Source: Calocera cornea HHB12733 (Eukaryota > Basidiomycota > Dacrymycetes > Dacrymycetales > Dacrymycetaceae). From it: 64,000 nt of DNA. A program made the position numbers and the translations under genes. Under the pieces are notes generated by a model. That model was not told the origin of the DNA. It saw only the letters and a list, made by a program, of their open reading frames with translations, and searched no databases. Shown in pieces: positions 1 through 10,160 of the stretch (its first letter is position 1; each line of letters starts with the position of its first letter). The stretch lies in NCBI GenBank assembly GCA_001632435.1, contig KV423959.1, forward strand, positions 124,001 through 188,000, in the 5' to 3' direction.

Positions 1-336
1 GTATCGCTTCCGCATAGAACATCTCTGCTGTCCACGATCCAACTATGAACAAGAGATAAAGTGAAAGGAAGGGATGGTGACTGTTCGAGGGTCGGGAGGA
101 AGGGGAGGCGCGTCGAGGGATCAAGCCGCGGTTCCAACACCTCATGTCGTCCCGGGGTCCCGCTTCAATTGCTTCCGCCGCGACATGGCATCCACCCGAA
201 ATTATTATTGCTGCATGCGCGACCAGTCGTCGTTGCCGTCGAGAAGTGCTCGCCCGACCAGCTTGTCCTCCGTACCGACACCCGCAACAAGGCTTGTTTT
301 TGACCTGCACCGGTTCAAAGCAGTTCCCCGTGGGAT
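1..336. other. Left-edge upstream region, no recognised gene
   Basis: This stretch precedes the chosen start of the PPR gene. It holds several upstream ATGs (for example at 74 and 144) that open short overlapping frames, but none gives a recognisable protein. It is probably 5' leader and promoter, or the flank of a gene lying to the left of the window. Confidence 0.4.
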
Positions 337-2208
337 ATGCACCGTGCAGGTGTGGTCGCCTCGTCGTCAGCGGGGCGTAGGGCTTTGACATCGCGGGTCG
401 GTGAGGCCAGTCGATGTGAGTCTTCCCGTTGTAGTCGAGCCAAACCAGTTAGTTCATCGAGCGCTCAGGCTTCGCCTTACAACGAAGATGGGCTCAGACC
501 GCATTTGCTCGGGCGAAATCTACTGAACAGGAACCGAGGGGCCGCTTTCTATTTGATCCTTCCACTGCACACCTCGTCCAACGACCAAATGCCTCGACAC
601 CCTTGGGCGAGCTCAACGATAAATTGGCAATAGCTCTACGGAACGGCGAGATCGAGACTCTTTTCAACACTTGTCGGCAAATGCGCGATCAGAATATTCG
701 TCCCACCGCCGAAACATACAACTCGATGCTAACACTATTGAGCCGATTCGGACAACATGAGGCCATGTATGCCATTTTCACCGATATGGTCGCGGCCGGA
801 GTCGAGCCAGACTTGGAAACCTATAATCTTCTTCTATATGTGCGTCTCTTCCATTATGCGCTTCAATACCTCACTTCTTATCTGTGGCTGTAGTCCTCGC
901 GTTTCAGTGACCTCGAACCATATGTGATCATCGCAAGGATGGAGGCCGCTGGCGTCGAACCTAATGGCCTCACGTATGAGAACCTCATACACCATTCCAT
1001 CCAGGATTGGAACTTGGAGATGTCGCTTCGGCAGGTGGACGAAATGCGTGCTCGAGGAATTCAGCCAACGCTGCCGACCGTTCAAAGGGTGATTGCCCTT
1101 GCGACGACATACGACTATGCCCGTCTGGCATTGGATCTCGCCCACATTTATGAAGAGCAGTCATTTCGTCGACTATCCCCAGAATCATGGATGCAAATGC
1201 TAGCGTCTTGTGCGGAGTTACATTGGGTGAGAATGACGCTTGCCTCAGTGCGCGCTGCGATCGCTGACCCGTTTGCCCGTTCAGATTGAAGGGGTTGAAC
1301 AGTGCTGGACGAAGGGTGTAGTCGAGGGCCTTGTATCGCCAGACGAAGGCATCTGCATCGATGTACTCAATGTCGCCGCCAGGGCAGGACGACCAAATCT
1401 CGCCACCGACGTCATCGCGACTTTGCGAAAGATCGGGGTCGTGTTCAGGGAATACCACCTGGCGCCTGTGCTCGAAGCCTTCATGAATGCGGGCAATCTG
1501 ACAGAGGCGATCACCACCCTCTCTCTCATGCGTCAAAACACCATCGCGCCGAACGAGCACACCACAGAGCCTATCTTCCGACACATCTCCCAAAATGTCG
1601 ACGAAGTCGACAAAGCGTACTACGTTCTCGAAGAGCTGAAAAGCGCCGGCAAGGTCATCGATGTCTCCGCCCTTAATGTCGTTATCCGTGCGTCTGTAGA
1701 ACTTGGCGACCTTCAGCGTGCTGTGGCTACGTACAAAGAGAGCGAGAAACTAGGCGTCGTTCCGACAAGGGATACGTACTACTATCTCCTCGACGCCTGT
1801 ATCCAAGCGAAACACTATGCTTTGGGCGAGAAACTTTTCGAGCACATGACCAAAGCGGGTATCAAGCCGGATCCCGCTGGTCTGGAACGCATGCTCGTGC
1901 TATCCCTCACCCAGCCAACCTACGAGGAGGCGTTCTACTATTTGGAGGAGCTGAAGACTAAGATGTCCGAAGTGCCAGCTCGGGTATACGAAGCAATCAT
2001 CCGCAAGTGTGTCGTATCGTTCGATCCGCGATGGAAGATAGCAGCGGAGGAAATGCAGCAGCTGGGCTACACATTGTCATCCGGTCTGCTCAGATTTATA
2101 GCGGGTGGAGACGAGGCGACGGAAGAGCAGCAGCCAAGCGCGGAGGAGTTTGAACAGGCACCATCAGGGAGTGAGCAGCAGAGGCCACCCCTTGATGGGC
2201 CATTTTAG
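337..2208 (+). CDS. Pentatricopeptide repeat (PPR) protein, mitochondrial
   Basis: Four exons join in frame: 337-415, 469-839, 894-1226 and 1285-2208, giving about 568 residues. The first ~45 residues (starting MHRAGVVASSSAGRRALTSR) are rich in Arg, Ser and Ala with almost no acidic residues, as in a mitochondrial targeting peptide; this is why the ATG at 337 was chosen. From about residue 105 onward there are repeated degenerate 35-residue helical hairpins such as TYNSMLTLL...AGVEPDLETYNLLLY and TYYYLLDACIQAKHYALGEKLF, the PPR signature. The C-terminal ~30 residues are Glu/Gln-rich and probably disordered. PPR proteins bind organellar RNA and act in its processing, stability or translation. 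The RNA target cannot be read from sequence, and no match to a named yeast PPR gene is claimed. The next gene starts about 210 bases downstream on the same strand. Confidence 0.85.
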
Positions 2209-2420
2209 CACTACTTCAGACATACATCTCCTAATTTGACATCGATTAAGTCAAGTTGTCGTCTTTGGATGAAGGATCGTCATAAAGAGTGGCGAGCCGG
2301 TTGCAAGGTGGACCCTCACCAAAATAATCCCGTAGAAATCAAGCGCACGTGCTTCATCATCGCCGCGCGACGCGTCGTGGTTGTCTCCTTGTTTGCTCAC
2401 CGTCTCCCTCAGCACACAGA

Positions 2421-5319
2421 ATGTTCGGCAAGGCCGCCCGGTTTCCTGCTGAAAAGCGTAGGGTGATCTCTTGCGTACTCCTGGCGATTAATGCTGAAGC
2501 TCTGCACAGCGACCGATATTCCACCTCCCGGATACTACAATCCCAAAGAAATCGATGGAGCACCCTATAAGAGAGGTGCCTTCCTCGAGAAGTCGGAGAG
2601 GAGGGTGTTTGACAAGGTGCCCGATGGCCCAGGTGAGCATGTCTGCCTATGACTGAGATGCGTGCTGAAAGTCTGTAGGCCCAAGCGACTACCAATCCGC
2701 GCCGTCAGAGCTGAAAGTAAAGGGGCATGCACGCAAGCTGACCGCATCAACACACAATGACCATATACTGAGACAAGAAGTAAGGTACTTCAAGCGGTAA
2801 CTGGATCAGATACTGACTTCACCGCTTCAAGCTACAAGAGCTTCAGACCGAGAATGCTCGCCTCGCGAAGGAACGCAAGCATGAAGCACACCAAATGCAA
2901 AGCAAGCTAGAGCAGGCGGAAGCCAGAATCCGGGAACTCGTGAAAGAGAAGGGGGCCTTACAAACAGAGGCTGCTGTGGCTACGAAAGAACAACGTACGT
3001 GCTCTATGTCGTCCCGTGAAATCTTGCTCATTTCTTCTCAGGTTTGGCACAGGAAGGCGAAGTGTCCGCTCGTATTGCCGTGAGCATCGCTTGATGATTC
3101 ATACCCAGGGGAACGTGCTGACGAGATACGTTCCCAGCGGGAAAAGGCGGAGAAAGAGGCTAAGCAATTCGCGGAGAAGGCGACCAAGTATAACGCTTTA
3201 CAACGTCGACTGGAAGAGCTGGAGAAGTTGCATGCGGAGAGCAAATCGAAAGTGAGTGGTTATTGTTCAATGGCCTGCGATTGGCTGATACTGTGCCCAG
3301 TGTCGAAAGCAAAACGGCTCTTTGGAATCAGATTTGGAACAAGCACGAGCGTTAGTAGCGGAGAATCAGAAGGAGCTCGATCGCATGCGTCATCATCAGG
3401 AGGAGGAGGAGCGACGAATCCAGGACTTGAAGAAAGCGCACGCGATGGCAGAGAAGGACAATCAGGAGCTTCGATCCAAGCTTCAAGCCCTACAATCGAC
3501 AGCGGCAGCTGCACAGTCTTCTCAAACGGAGCTAAAGCAGCTGGAGGACAATGTCCGCTCGCTGGAAGCTCGACATGCGAAAGAAATCTCAGAGTTACAC
3601 ACCAAATTGCACACCCAAGAGTCCACCATAGCCCGGTCCAAGCAGGAGGCCCGTGATAGAGATACGGAAAGTCGCAAGACGAGTAGTCAATTGTGCGAGG
3701 CCGAAGCTAAGTTGAAGCAAGCAACCGAGGAACTCGAGGAAGAGAGACGCAAGCGTCGCACTGATGAAGACCTCCACAAGGGCAAGGAAAACGGAAAGAT
3801 TCGCACCTACGAAGCACGCATTCAAGTGCTTCAGAAGGAACTTGCCGACGTTCGCGCCCGCGGCTCTAATACTCAGCGAATGGTGGATGAAGAGAGGTCG
3901 AAAGCCGCTTCTGAGCGTGAAGCTCTCCATTCACAGCTGGCCCATGTGCGTCAGGTCATGGCCACAGTCGCCGAACAGTATGGTAGCCTCGCTGCTGTCA
4001 TGCAGAAGCACCGTTGTCAAGCTTCCCTTGACCGGACGATAGCTGAAGCAACACGGATCAAGCTCGAAAGCATAGTCGCATCAAGGGAGAGTACCATCCG
4101 GCATCTGGCAGGCGCTCTTCGAATGCAGGACGAGGCAGCTGTCAGTCTAATCGCCGGTCTGAATGATTACGCCTCCCTTGTGCGGGGCGTCCTGCATCAG
4201 AGATCCAACCCGGTGGAAGTGATCACAGTGCCGTCATCGTCAGTGTCCTTCGAAACAGACTTTACGCCCGACTTAGCGTGGCGAGACGAGCTACTTCAAC
4301 TTCAGGATCAAGTACAACACGAGCTCGAGGACTTGCGGTGCTTCGACAAGGGATGGTGGGAAGATGGATACAATCGCAATTCGAGCAGGCTGTACGAGGT
4401 CGAATCTGAGAGCGACGTGGCGGGGATGCAACTCTCCGAAGCAAAGGAAGCACATCTGTCTGCTCAGTCCGCTCTTGCCGCTGCCGAAGCACGCCTTGCA
4501 GCAGCAGACCAGTCTGTGACCAGTCTGACAGCTCAGGTAACACAACTGGAAAGTAACATGGCAAAGCTGGAGGATGAAAGGATGCGAATCCAGTCCGGCT
4601 ACCATGCCGACATGAACAAGTTAGCCGATCAGCTGAATTCGGAGAAGGCTTACGCCGCACAGATTACGCTCGAGCTTGCGCATGGGAAGGCTCGCGAAGC
4701 CGCACTAGCGGTCGATGTGGACAAGTGAGTTGGTTCACGACGCAGTCTGATACATCAATGCTCATCGAATTACAGTCTTCAAGACACCCTTTCGAATGTC
4801 GAACGTTACAAGAGTGAATACCAAGCTCTGTTAGCTGAGGTCAAGATCATATTGTCGAGGAATGCGCTCGCCGAGGACGAAGCAGAGCGACTGAGCCGAT
4901 TCAACGCGGAAATCCTGGGCCATCAGAATCCAATGCAGAAGATTCTTTATGTGGATAAGATTCGCCGAGAAATGGCGGACGTGAAGCAGGTGAGACACAT
5001 GGCGTGATGCCGCTTGATACCTGCCTGACTCTTCATCAAGAAATTGATCGTTTCCACTCTGGAACGAGACGCGGCGGAGGACGCGAGGCGCAAGCTTCAG
5101 GATGAGCTCGCAACGTACAAGGCGGTGGATATCCCTCTGGACGCGAAACCTCGCTCGACCATGACAAGGGTCGCAAGGGTTCCATTTGCTGCTCGAAGCG
5201 TAAACACCTTGTCAAAGTCGCAAGGACAGCGAGCGAATGACCGATCATCTAAGGGATCGCCATGGGAGTCCGACAGTGGCGGCGATGCCCTCCGCATCGA
5301 GGACCTGTTGCGTCCGTAG
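2421..5319 (+). CDS. Coiled-coil protein with HMMR/RHAMM-like N- and C-terminal motifs
   Basis: Exons are about 2421-2457, 2510-2632, 2679-2779, 2832-2994, (3042-3071, uncertain), 3109-3251, 3301-4724, 4776-4989 and 5041-5319, giving about 837 residues. Residues 1-75 read MFGKAARFPAEKPTDIPPPG, then PYKRGAFLEKSERR, then DGPGPSDYQ. This is the layout of the N-terminal domain of hyaluronan-mediated motility receptor (Pro-Gly-x-Tyr, then a basic Phe-x-x-S-x-R block). A very long Glu/Lys/Gln-rich coiled coil follows (about 90-740). Near residue 721 is GHQNPMQKILYVDKIRRE, matching the GHQN-x-KQKI motif of the vertebrate HMMR C-terminal region that targets centrosomes. The tail (about 750-837) is basic and Ser-rich. 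In animals HMMR organises spindle microtubules; a spindle-pole or microtubule role here is inference. One weak point is 2995-3108, where either a single 114-base intron or a 30-base exon inside it keeps the frame. Confidence 0.75.
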
Positions 5320-5754
5320 ATCGGAGATCCGCGGTCTCGGGATCACAATTTTCCATTTTGGGTATTTCGGGCGCTATCATAGTGATTTTCCTCTCATGTT
5401 TTGGTTCCCGATAACTGTCTTGTATATTCGACACCACGCAGCATATAGCGGCAATGGATGACTTCATCCGATGATGCGGCCAGAGGGCGTGATTGTCGCG
5501 GAAATGGACCGACGATGGTGGCGGAAGCAAAGCATCGTTCCCGCACCTCATCCCAAGACAGGTGTATGCGTTTCTCACTATTATCCAAATGCGATGCTGG
5601 GTTTCAGTATATTGTACGTATCTGACGGGCATCGGAACCGAAAGCAGGGCCAAGAGAATAAATAGTGGGGGTGCGTTCCCTGATTTGTCGTCTACTCCCC
5701 CATATATTCCTCTAGAACCACCTCGACTTCATACCGATCCCTTCTCCATTCACC
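5320..5754. other. Intergenic region upstream of the first aspartic protease
   Basis: This holds the 3' flank of the HMMR-like gene and the promoter of the protease. An A/T box AATAAATA at 5657-5664 lies about 95 bases before the protease ATG and could act as a TATA element. No other gene was seen. Confidence 0.4.
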
Positions 5755-7755
5755 ATGAGTGCCGGCTTCACTCTTGCGCTGTGCGCCATCTGTGTTCTTC
5801 CATCTGCCTTTGCTGCTTCCTTGCCACTTGGGCCACTCGGAGCGATCCCTCGGGCCCACTTCCAAAACAGGCAGTCGATCCGCTCTACCACCGACCCTTC
5901 TGCGGTCTTCGTGCCCGAGTATGCTCAACGAGAATCGTGGGGTATCCTGGCCAAGTATCAACAAAGCGATGTGCTACTTCAAGGGGCAAACGTTTCTCCA
6001 TCCGGTATCAACAACAATCAGAACGGTCTCGTGGGACCTGATGTCACCTCGGGATTGCCAGCACCAACATCGGAGCAGATTGTACCACTCCAAGCGATCT
6101 CCTCCGCCTCCGACTCCATTCTGTCATACCATGCAATGATTGACATTGGCACTCCTGCTCAGCATCTTGGTCTGGTTATTGACACGGGGTACGTCTTTGG
6201 TTTGGAATTTAGATCTTGTCTCGAGCTGACTTCTCCGCAGAGTCGCTGATTCCTGGGTGAGACGGCACGGACGTCACTACATATTGAGAGACGCTCACCA
6301 CATTCATCAGGTGGCTGCTTCCTGCAATGACTGCGAGACAGAGCAGTTCGATGCTTCTGCGAGCAACACGTACCGGAGTTTCCCCGGTGACTTTCGTCAA
6401 GCATATGTGAGCCCCTTGCTATGCCACGGTTCGTTCAGTGAATAACCATTTATGCAGGGCAACGGATATGTATGGGGAACATGGAGCCGAGACAACGTAA
6501 CTGCCTCAGGACTAACGGCGTCTCCTCAATCATTTGGCTCGGTAACTGCTATGGACGTCGGAAACGTGGCGTATTCTGTCAGCGGCGTTCTCGGTAAGCG
6601 TGGTCTTGCAATGAAGGACCCACAAGCCGCTGAATATGCCCAGGCTTTGCTTTCGCATCCATCTCCTCAACCAAGAAAACGCCCTTCTTCGAAAGCCTCA
6701 TATCGGAGGCCTCCCTTCCGTTTCCCCTGTTCAGTGTCGCTCTCGGTCGAGGGGGCGATACCGACGACTCGGAGGTGAGGCATTCTCCCTCTCGAGGAAG
6801 ACACGAATTTCTAATATACTGTACACTCAGCTCTGCCTGGGCTGCATCAACAACAGCAAATACAACGGTAATATCACATGGATTCCTTTGGTATCCCACG
6901 TAAGTTTTTTCCCTTTGTCGAAACTTCAATGCTGACCATAGTCTAGACTTATTGGTTCGATTGCTGCTTCGGCGCCTTTGGATTCTGGTCTGACGGAGTC
7001 CAAACAGGACAATTATGTTGAGCGGTCTTCAAGTCGGAGGCCTCAATACCATGACCACTGGGTTACTCGCCGCCATCGATACCGGTACGTAGCCTACTGC
7101 ATTGACCGGAGCCTCAGGGATTGAAGGAAGAACAGCTTCTAACCAGATACACGTCCCAATGAGTGTTGCGAAGAGGTTCTATGCTACTGTCAGTAGTGCA
7201 AATCTATCGAATACCACGGCAGCGCATGCTCACATGACCCATACAGATTCCCGGCTCCAAACCGGCTCTGTCATACGGGGAAGGTAAGGCGGGTTAGTAG
7301 CTGAACTACATATCCTGATAATTTGTACAGGATTTTGGACATTCCCCTGCAATTCGAGCCCCGACATCCAGTTCATTTTTATGGGTCCGACGTTCTCCCT
7401 TGACCCACGGGACTTCAATCTTGGGAAGACCTCTTCCTCGTCTGCGTACGTTCCACTCATCTTATATCGATTACCAACGCTCATCGCGAGAAGCGATTGT
7501 GTCGGAGCTGTCCTTGGCATGAAGGGTCGCGACTTGCCTGACAACTTTGCCGTAATTGGTAAGTCCATCGCGCACCGCCATTTCCCTCACGTCCTTACCT
7601 TGTTCTGTGCCATAGGTTCGGCTTTCCTCAGATCTTGTAAGCCATTTTCCCATCCCATGCCTACCCGATCTCTTATCCGAGTTGGACCAGGGTACACGGT
7701 ATTCGATTACTCGTCAGGCAGTCGGATTGGTTTCGGGAGCAGGTCGACTGCTTGA
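5755..7755 (+). CDS. Secreted pepsin-like aspartic protease homologue (A1), altered second motif
   Basis: Fourteen exons: 5755-6188, 6241-6256, 6311-6406, 6458-6593, 6644-6774, 6831-6899, 6947-6954, 7008-7084, 7136-7188, 7247-7283, 7331-7445, 7494-7558, 7616-7636 and 7691-7755, about 440 residues. A signal peptide (MSAGFTLALCAICVLPSAFA) is followed by a propeptide. The first catalytic motif is YHAMIDIGTPAQHLGLVIDT then GVADSW, so DTG is present but the usual following Ser is Val. The flap region is GNGYVWGTWSRDNV. Later family landmarks are LCLGCINNSKYNGNI, TYWTIMLSGLQVGG and FDYSSGSRIGFG. The second motif reads AAIDTASNQIHVP: the Asp is kept but the expected Gly is Ala. Exon lengths nearly match the downstream paralogue, which supports the splicing. 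An alternative acceptor at 7117 would restore Gly but leaves a 33-base intron and a five-residue insertion. Activity is therefore doubtful. Confidence 0.85.
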
Positions 7756-7956
7756 GGCAGCGAGGATGAGAAGAGCAACACCAGAACATCCACTCAGTTT
7801 CTTGTCAAATGTGTATAACATTCATGAACTATAACGAAGTGTCTCGTTCAAGGAATGACTGCGGCGCGGAGTTGAGATGTGTGGAACGGGTGCGCCATGG
7901 CCGTCGTCGACGCGTCCCTCGTGTATGCACCCCTCTCTCTCATCCTCACCACCAAC

Positions 7957-9983
7957 ATGCTCGCTGGTCTTGCTGCCGCGCTGTGCGCTTCGCTCCTTTT
8001 ATCCTCCTCACAAGCGGCTGGACCGCTCCCCATTCGGCCTGATGGTGCCTCGTACAGCCGGTCCAGCGAGGGAGTCCGTCTGTCCTTCAGAGCCGAGCAC
8101 GATACCCGCGACCAGGATGCGGTCTTCGTCCCGACATTTGTCCAGAATGAACTCAACGGACTACTCAAAAAGTATGCGCAAGCCATGTCTCTGCTACACA
8201 ATGTCACAGGGATCACGCCGCCAAACGTGGATAGCACCCAAACTGGCGGTGTGACACAGCAGCTCCCGCTATATCCTCCCACCTCCAGCGTGGTCGAGCG
8301 TCAAGCAATGGGGCTGTTCAACTATAATCACGACGTTTTGTACTACGGCCCAGCATCTGTAGGCAATCCGCCACAGACGCTGGATATCATCCCCGATACC
8401 GGGTAAGCCGATTCAAGCGCATATATGCAGGTTCCTGGGCTGATGTTCATTTAGCTCTGCGGACCTCTGGGTACGATTGCCGGAAGACAACTGCTCAGTA
8501 GAACTGACTCGTCATCGTAGTTTCTCTCCGGATGCGCGTCTTCGAAGGCCAAACAGTTCTTCCCTCCTGCGAGTATTACATATGGACGCACCGCGTCTGA
8601 TTTCGACGTCAGCTACGTACGTCGTGGTGCTTGATGCCGTTCCACTTGTCTTGACTAAGTTGCCGCAGGGAGATGGATACGCCAGTGGCATGTTGGCTCA
8701 GGATACGGTCTCTGTAGCAGCTCTTTCGGTTGATCACCAATACTTTGGAGTGGTGGACGAAATTTCCACGTCGCTCTCCAACTATCCAAGCAGCGGTGTT
8801 CTAGGTACGTATCTGGACATGGTGCATGATGCATCGTTCCCGCTGAGACGCAGCTGTTCCAGGTCTTGGCTTCGGAACCATATCTCAAAGCAAGACAAAC
8901 ACCTTCTTCGAGAATCTCATGGTAGCACGAAAGTTGCCATCCGCTTTGTTCAGTATTTCTCTGGCTCCTGCTTCGAGTCGTGGAAAGTCCGAGGTAGTGT
9001 AGTCTCCGCTGTCCTTGCGGTCTCGCTGACGGTGCTCACTACAGCTTTGCTTGGGATGCGTAAATCAGCAGAAGTTCAGCGGAGAGATCGTCTGGCTCCC
9101 TTTGCAGTCTAGGGTAAGCCTTTCGTTTGACAGCAAGTTGATTTTGTCTCATGGAACACAGACTTGGTGGTGGGAGCTCGCGATTACGCTGCTTTGATGA
9201 CTCCGTTGATGTGTTTGATCAGGACTGTTCCAATGACGGGCATGGCTGTCGACACAATTGGCGTTGTTCCACTCGGCCTGATCGCGGTTAGTCGCACCCA
9301 CTCGAGATATTGCTCCATGCTCACATTCAAATGAGGCAATTGATTCAGGTATACCGGAGTGCAGATTTGCGCATGCACTACTAACCCACCCGCGACAGGC
9401 ACCAGTCAGATATACGTCCCGATGGCCCACGCGACCGAATTCTACAGCCGTGTAAGAAGTTTCACGTGAGGAACGTACTGCGTACTCACAGTCTCAAGAT
9501 CAACGGCTCTCAACCAGCCCCTCAATACGGTCCAGGTGCGTTCATACTGACTTGTTAGAGTTGGGGCTGACACTTTGCAGGATACTGGACGTTTCCATGC
9601 GATTCAAGCGCAAACTTGAATGTGACCATCATTTTCGATGCGGTGCCTTTCGACATCGATCCGCAAGACTTCAATTTGGGGAAGACTGCGCCAAACTCTA
9701 AGTGGGTGCTTGTCTTAAGGGTACTTACTCACCTTCTGAATCACTTATAGTCAGTGCGTGGGCGGCGTTTTTGGGTTTCCAGACGACTTGCCAAGTAACT
9801 TTGCTATCATCGGGGCGGGGTTTCTCAAGTCATGTGAGAGATGTTATCCATGCTTGAGCTCTAACTGAGACTTGTTTAGGGTATGCGATATTCGACCATT
9901 CGGACAGCGGACGGGTCGGTCTCGCCAGAAGCACGGCCCGTCAAGCTCGTGCCGTGCCGTTCGCGTCGGGCCACTTCAACTGA
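7957..9983 (+). CDS. Second, tandem pepsin-like aspartic protease homologue, second active site lost
   Basis: Fourteen exons: 7957-8402, 8455-8470, 8521-8616, 8669-8804, 8863-8993, 9045-9113, 9162-9166, 9223-9286, 9349-9358 (uncertain), 9399-9451, 9499-9535, 9581-9701, 9751-9833 and 9880-9983, about 456 residues. A signal peptide (MLAGLAAALCASLLLSSSQA) is followed by a propeptide. The first motif DTG-SADLW is intact, and the flap region GDGYASGMLAQDTVSV is close to functional enzymes. Landmarks LCLGCVNQQKFSGEI, TWTVPMTG and FDHSDSGRVGLA follow. Exons 2, 3, 4, 5, 6, 10 and 11 of the neighbour have equal or near-equal lengths here, so the two arose by tandem duplication. Where the second D-T/S-G-T/S should lie (9284-9405) no such motif can be spliced; the best open model reads V-Y-R-S-T-S before QIYVP. 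It is either a catalytically dead secreted protein or an early pseudogene. Confidence 0.75.
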
Positions 9984-10160
9984 AGACCATGACTCGCCGC
10001 AGCGGCATGTCGTACACAACAACGCAGTACATTGATATCATTATCATATTTATACATGAATGAGGGGTATCAGCCATCCACATAACAGATCATAAGTGAA
10101 TCATCAATCGTACAAGCAATCTCCACAATCCTGGCGAAAATCCACAATACGCGGTTGTCC

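Noticed and set aside
6947..7020. Apparent frameshift in the first protease at the Tyr-Trp segment
   Set aside because: An 8-base exon followed by a 53-base GT-AG intron restores the frame and the YWTI motif, and the paralogue shows the same arrangement.
9268..9276. Val-Asp-Thr in the second protease read as the second catalytic motif
   Set aside because: Alignment with the tandem paralogue shows that this triplet corresponds to VGG of GLQVGG; the catalytic position lies about ten residues later.
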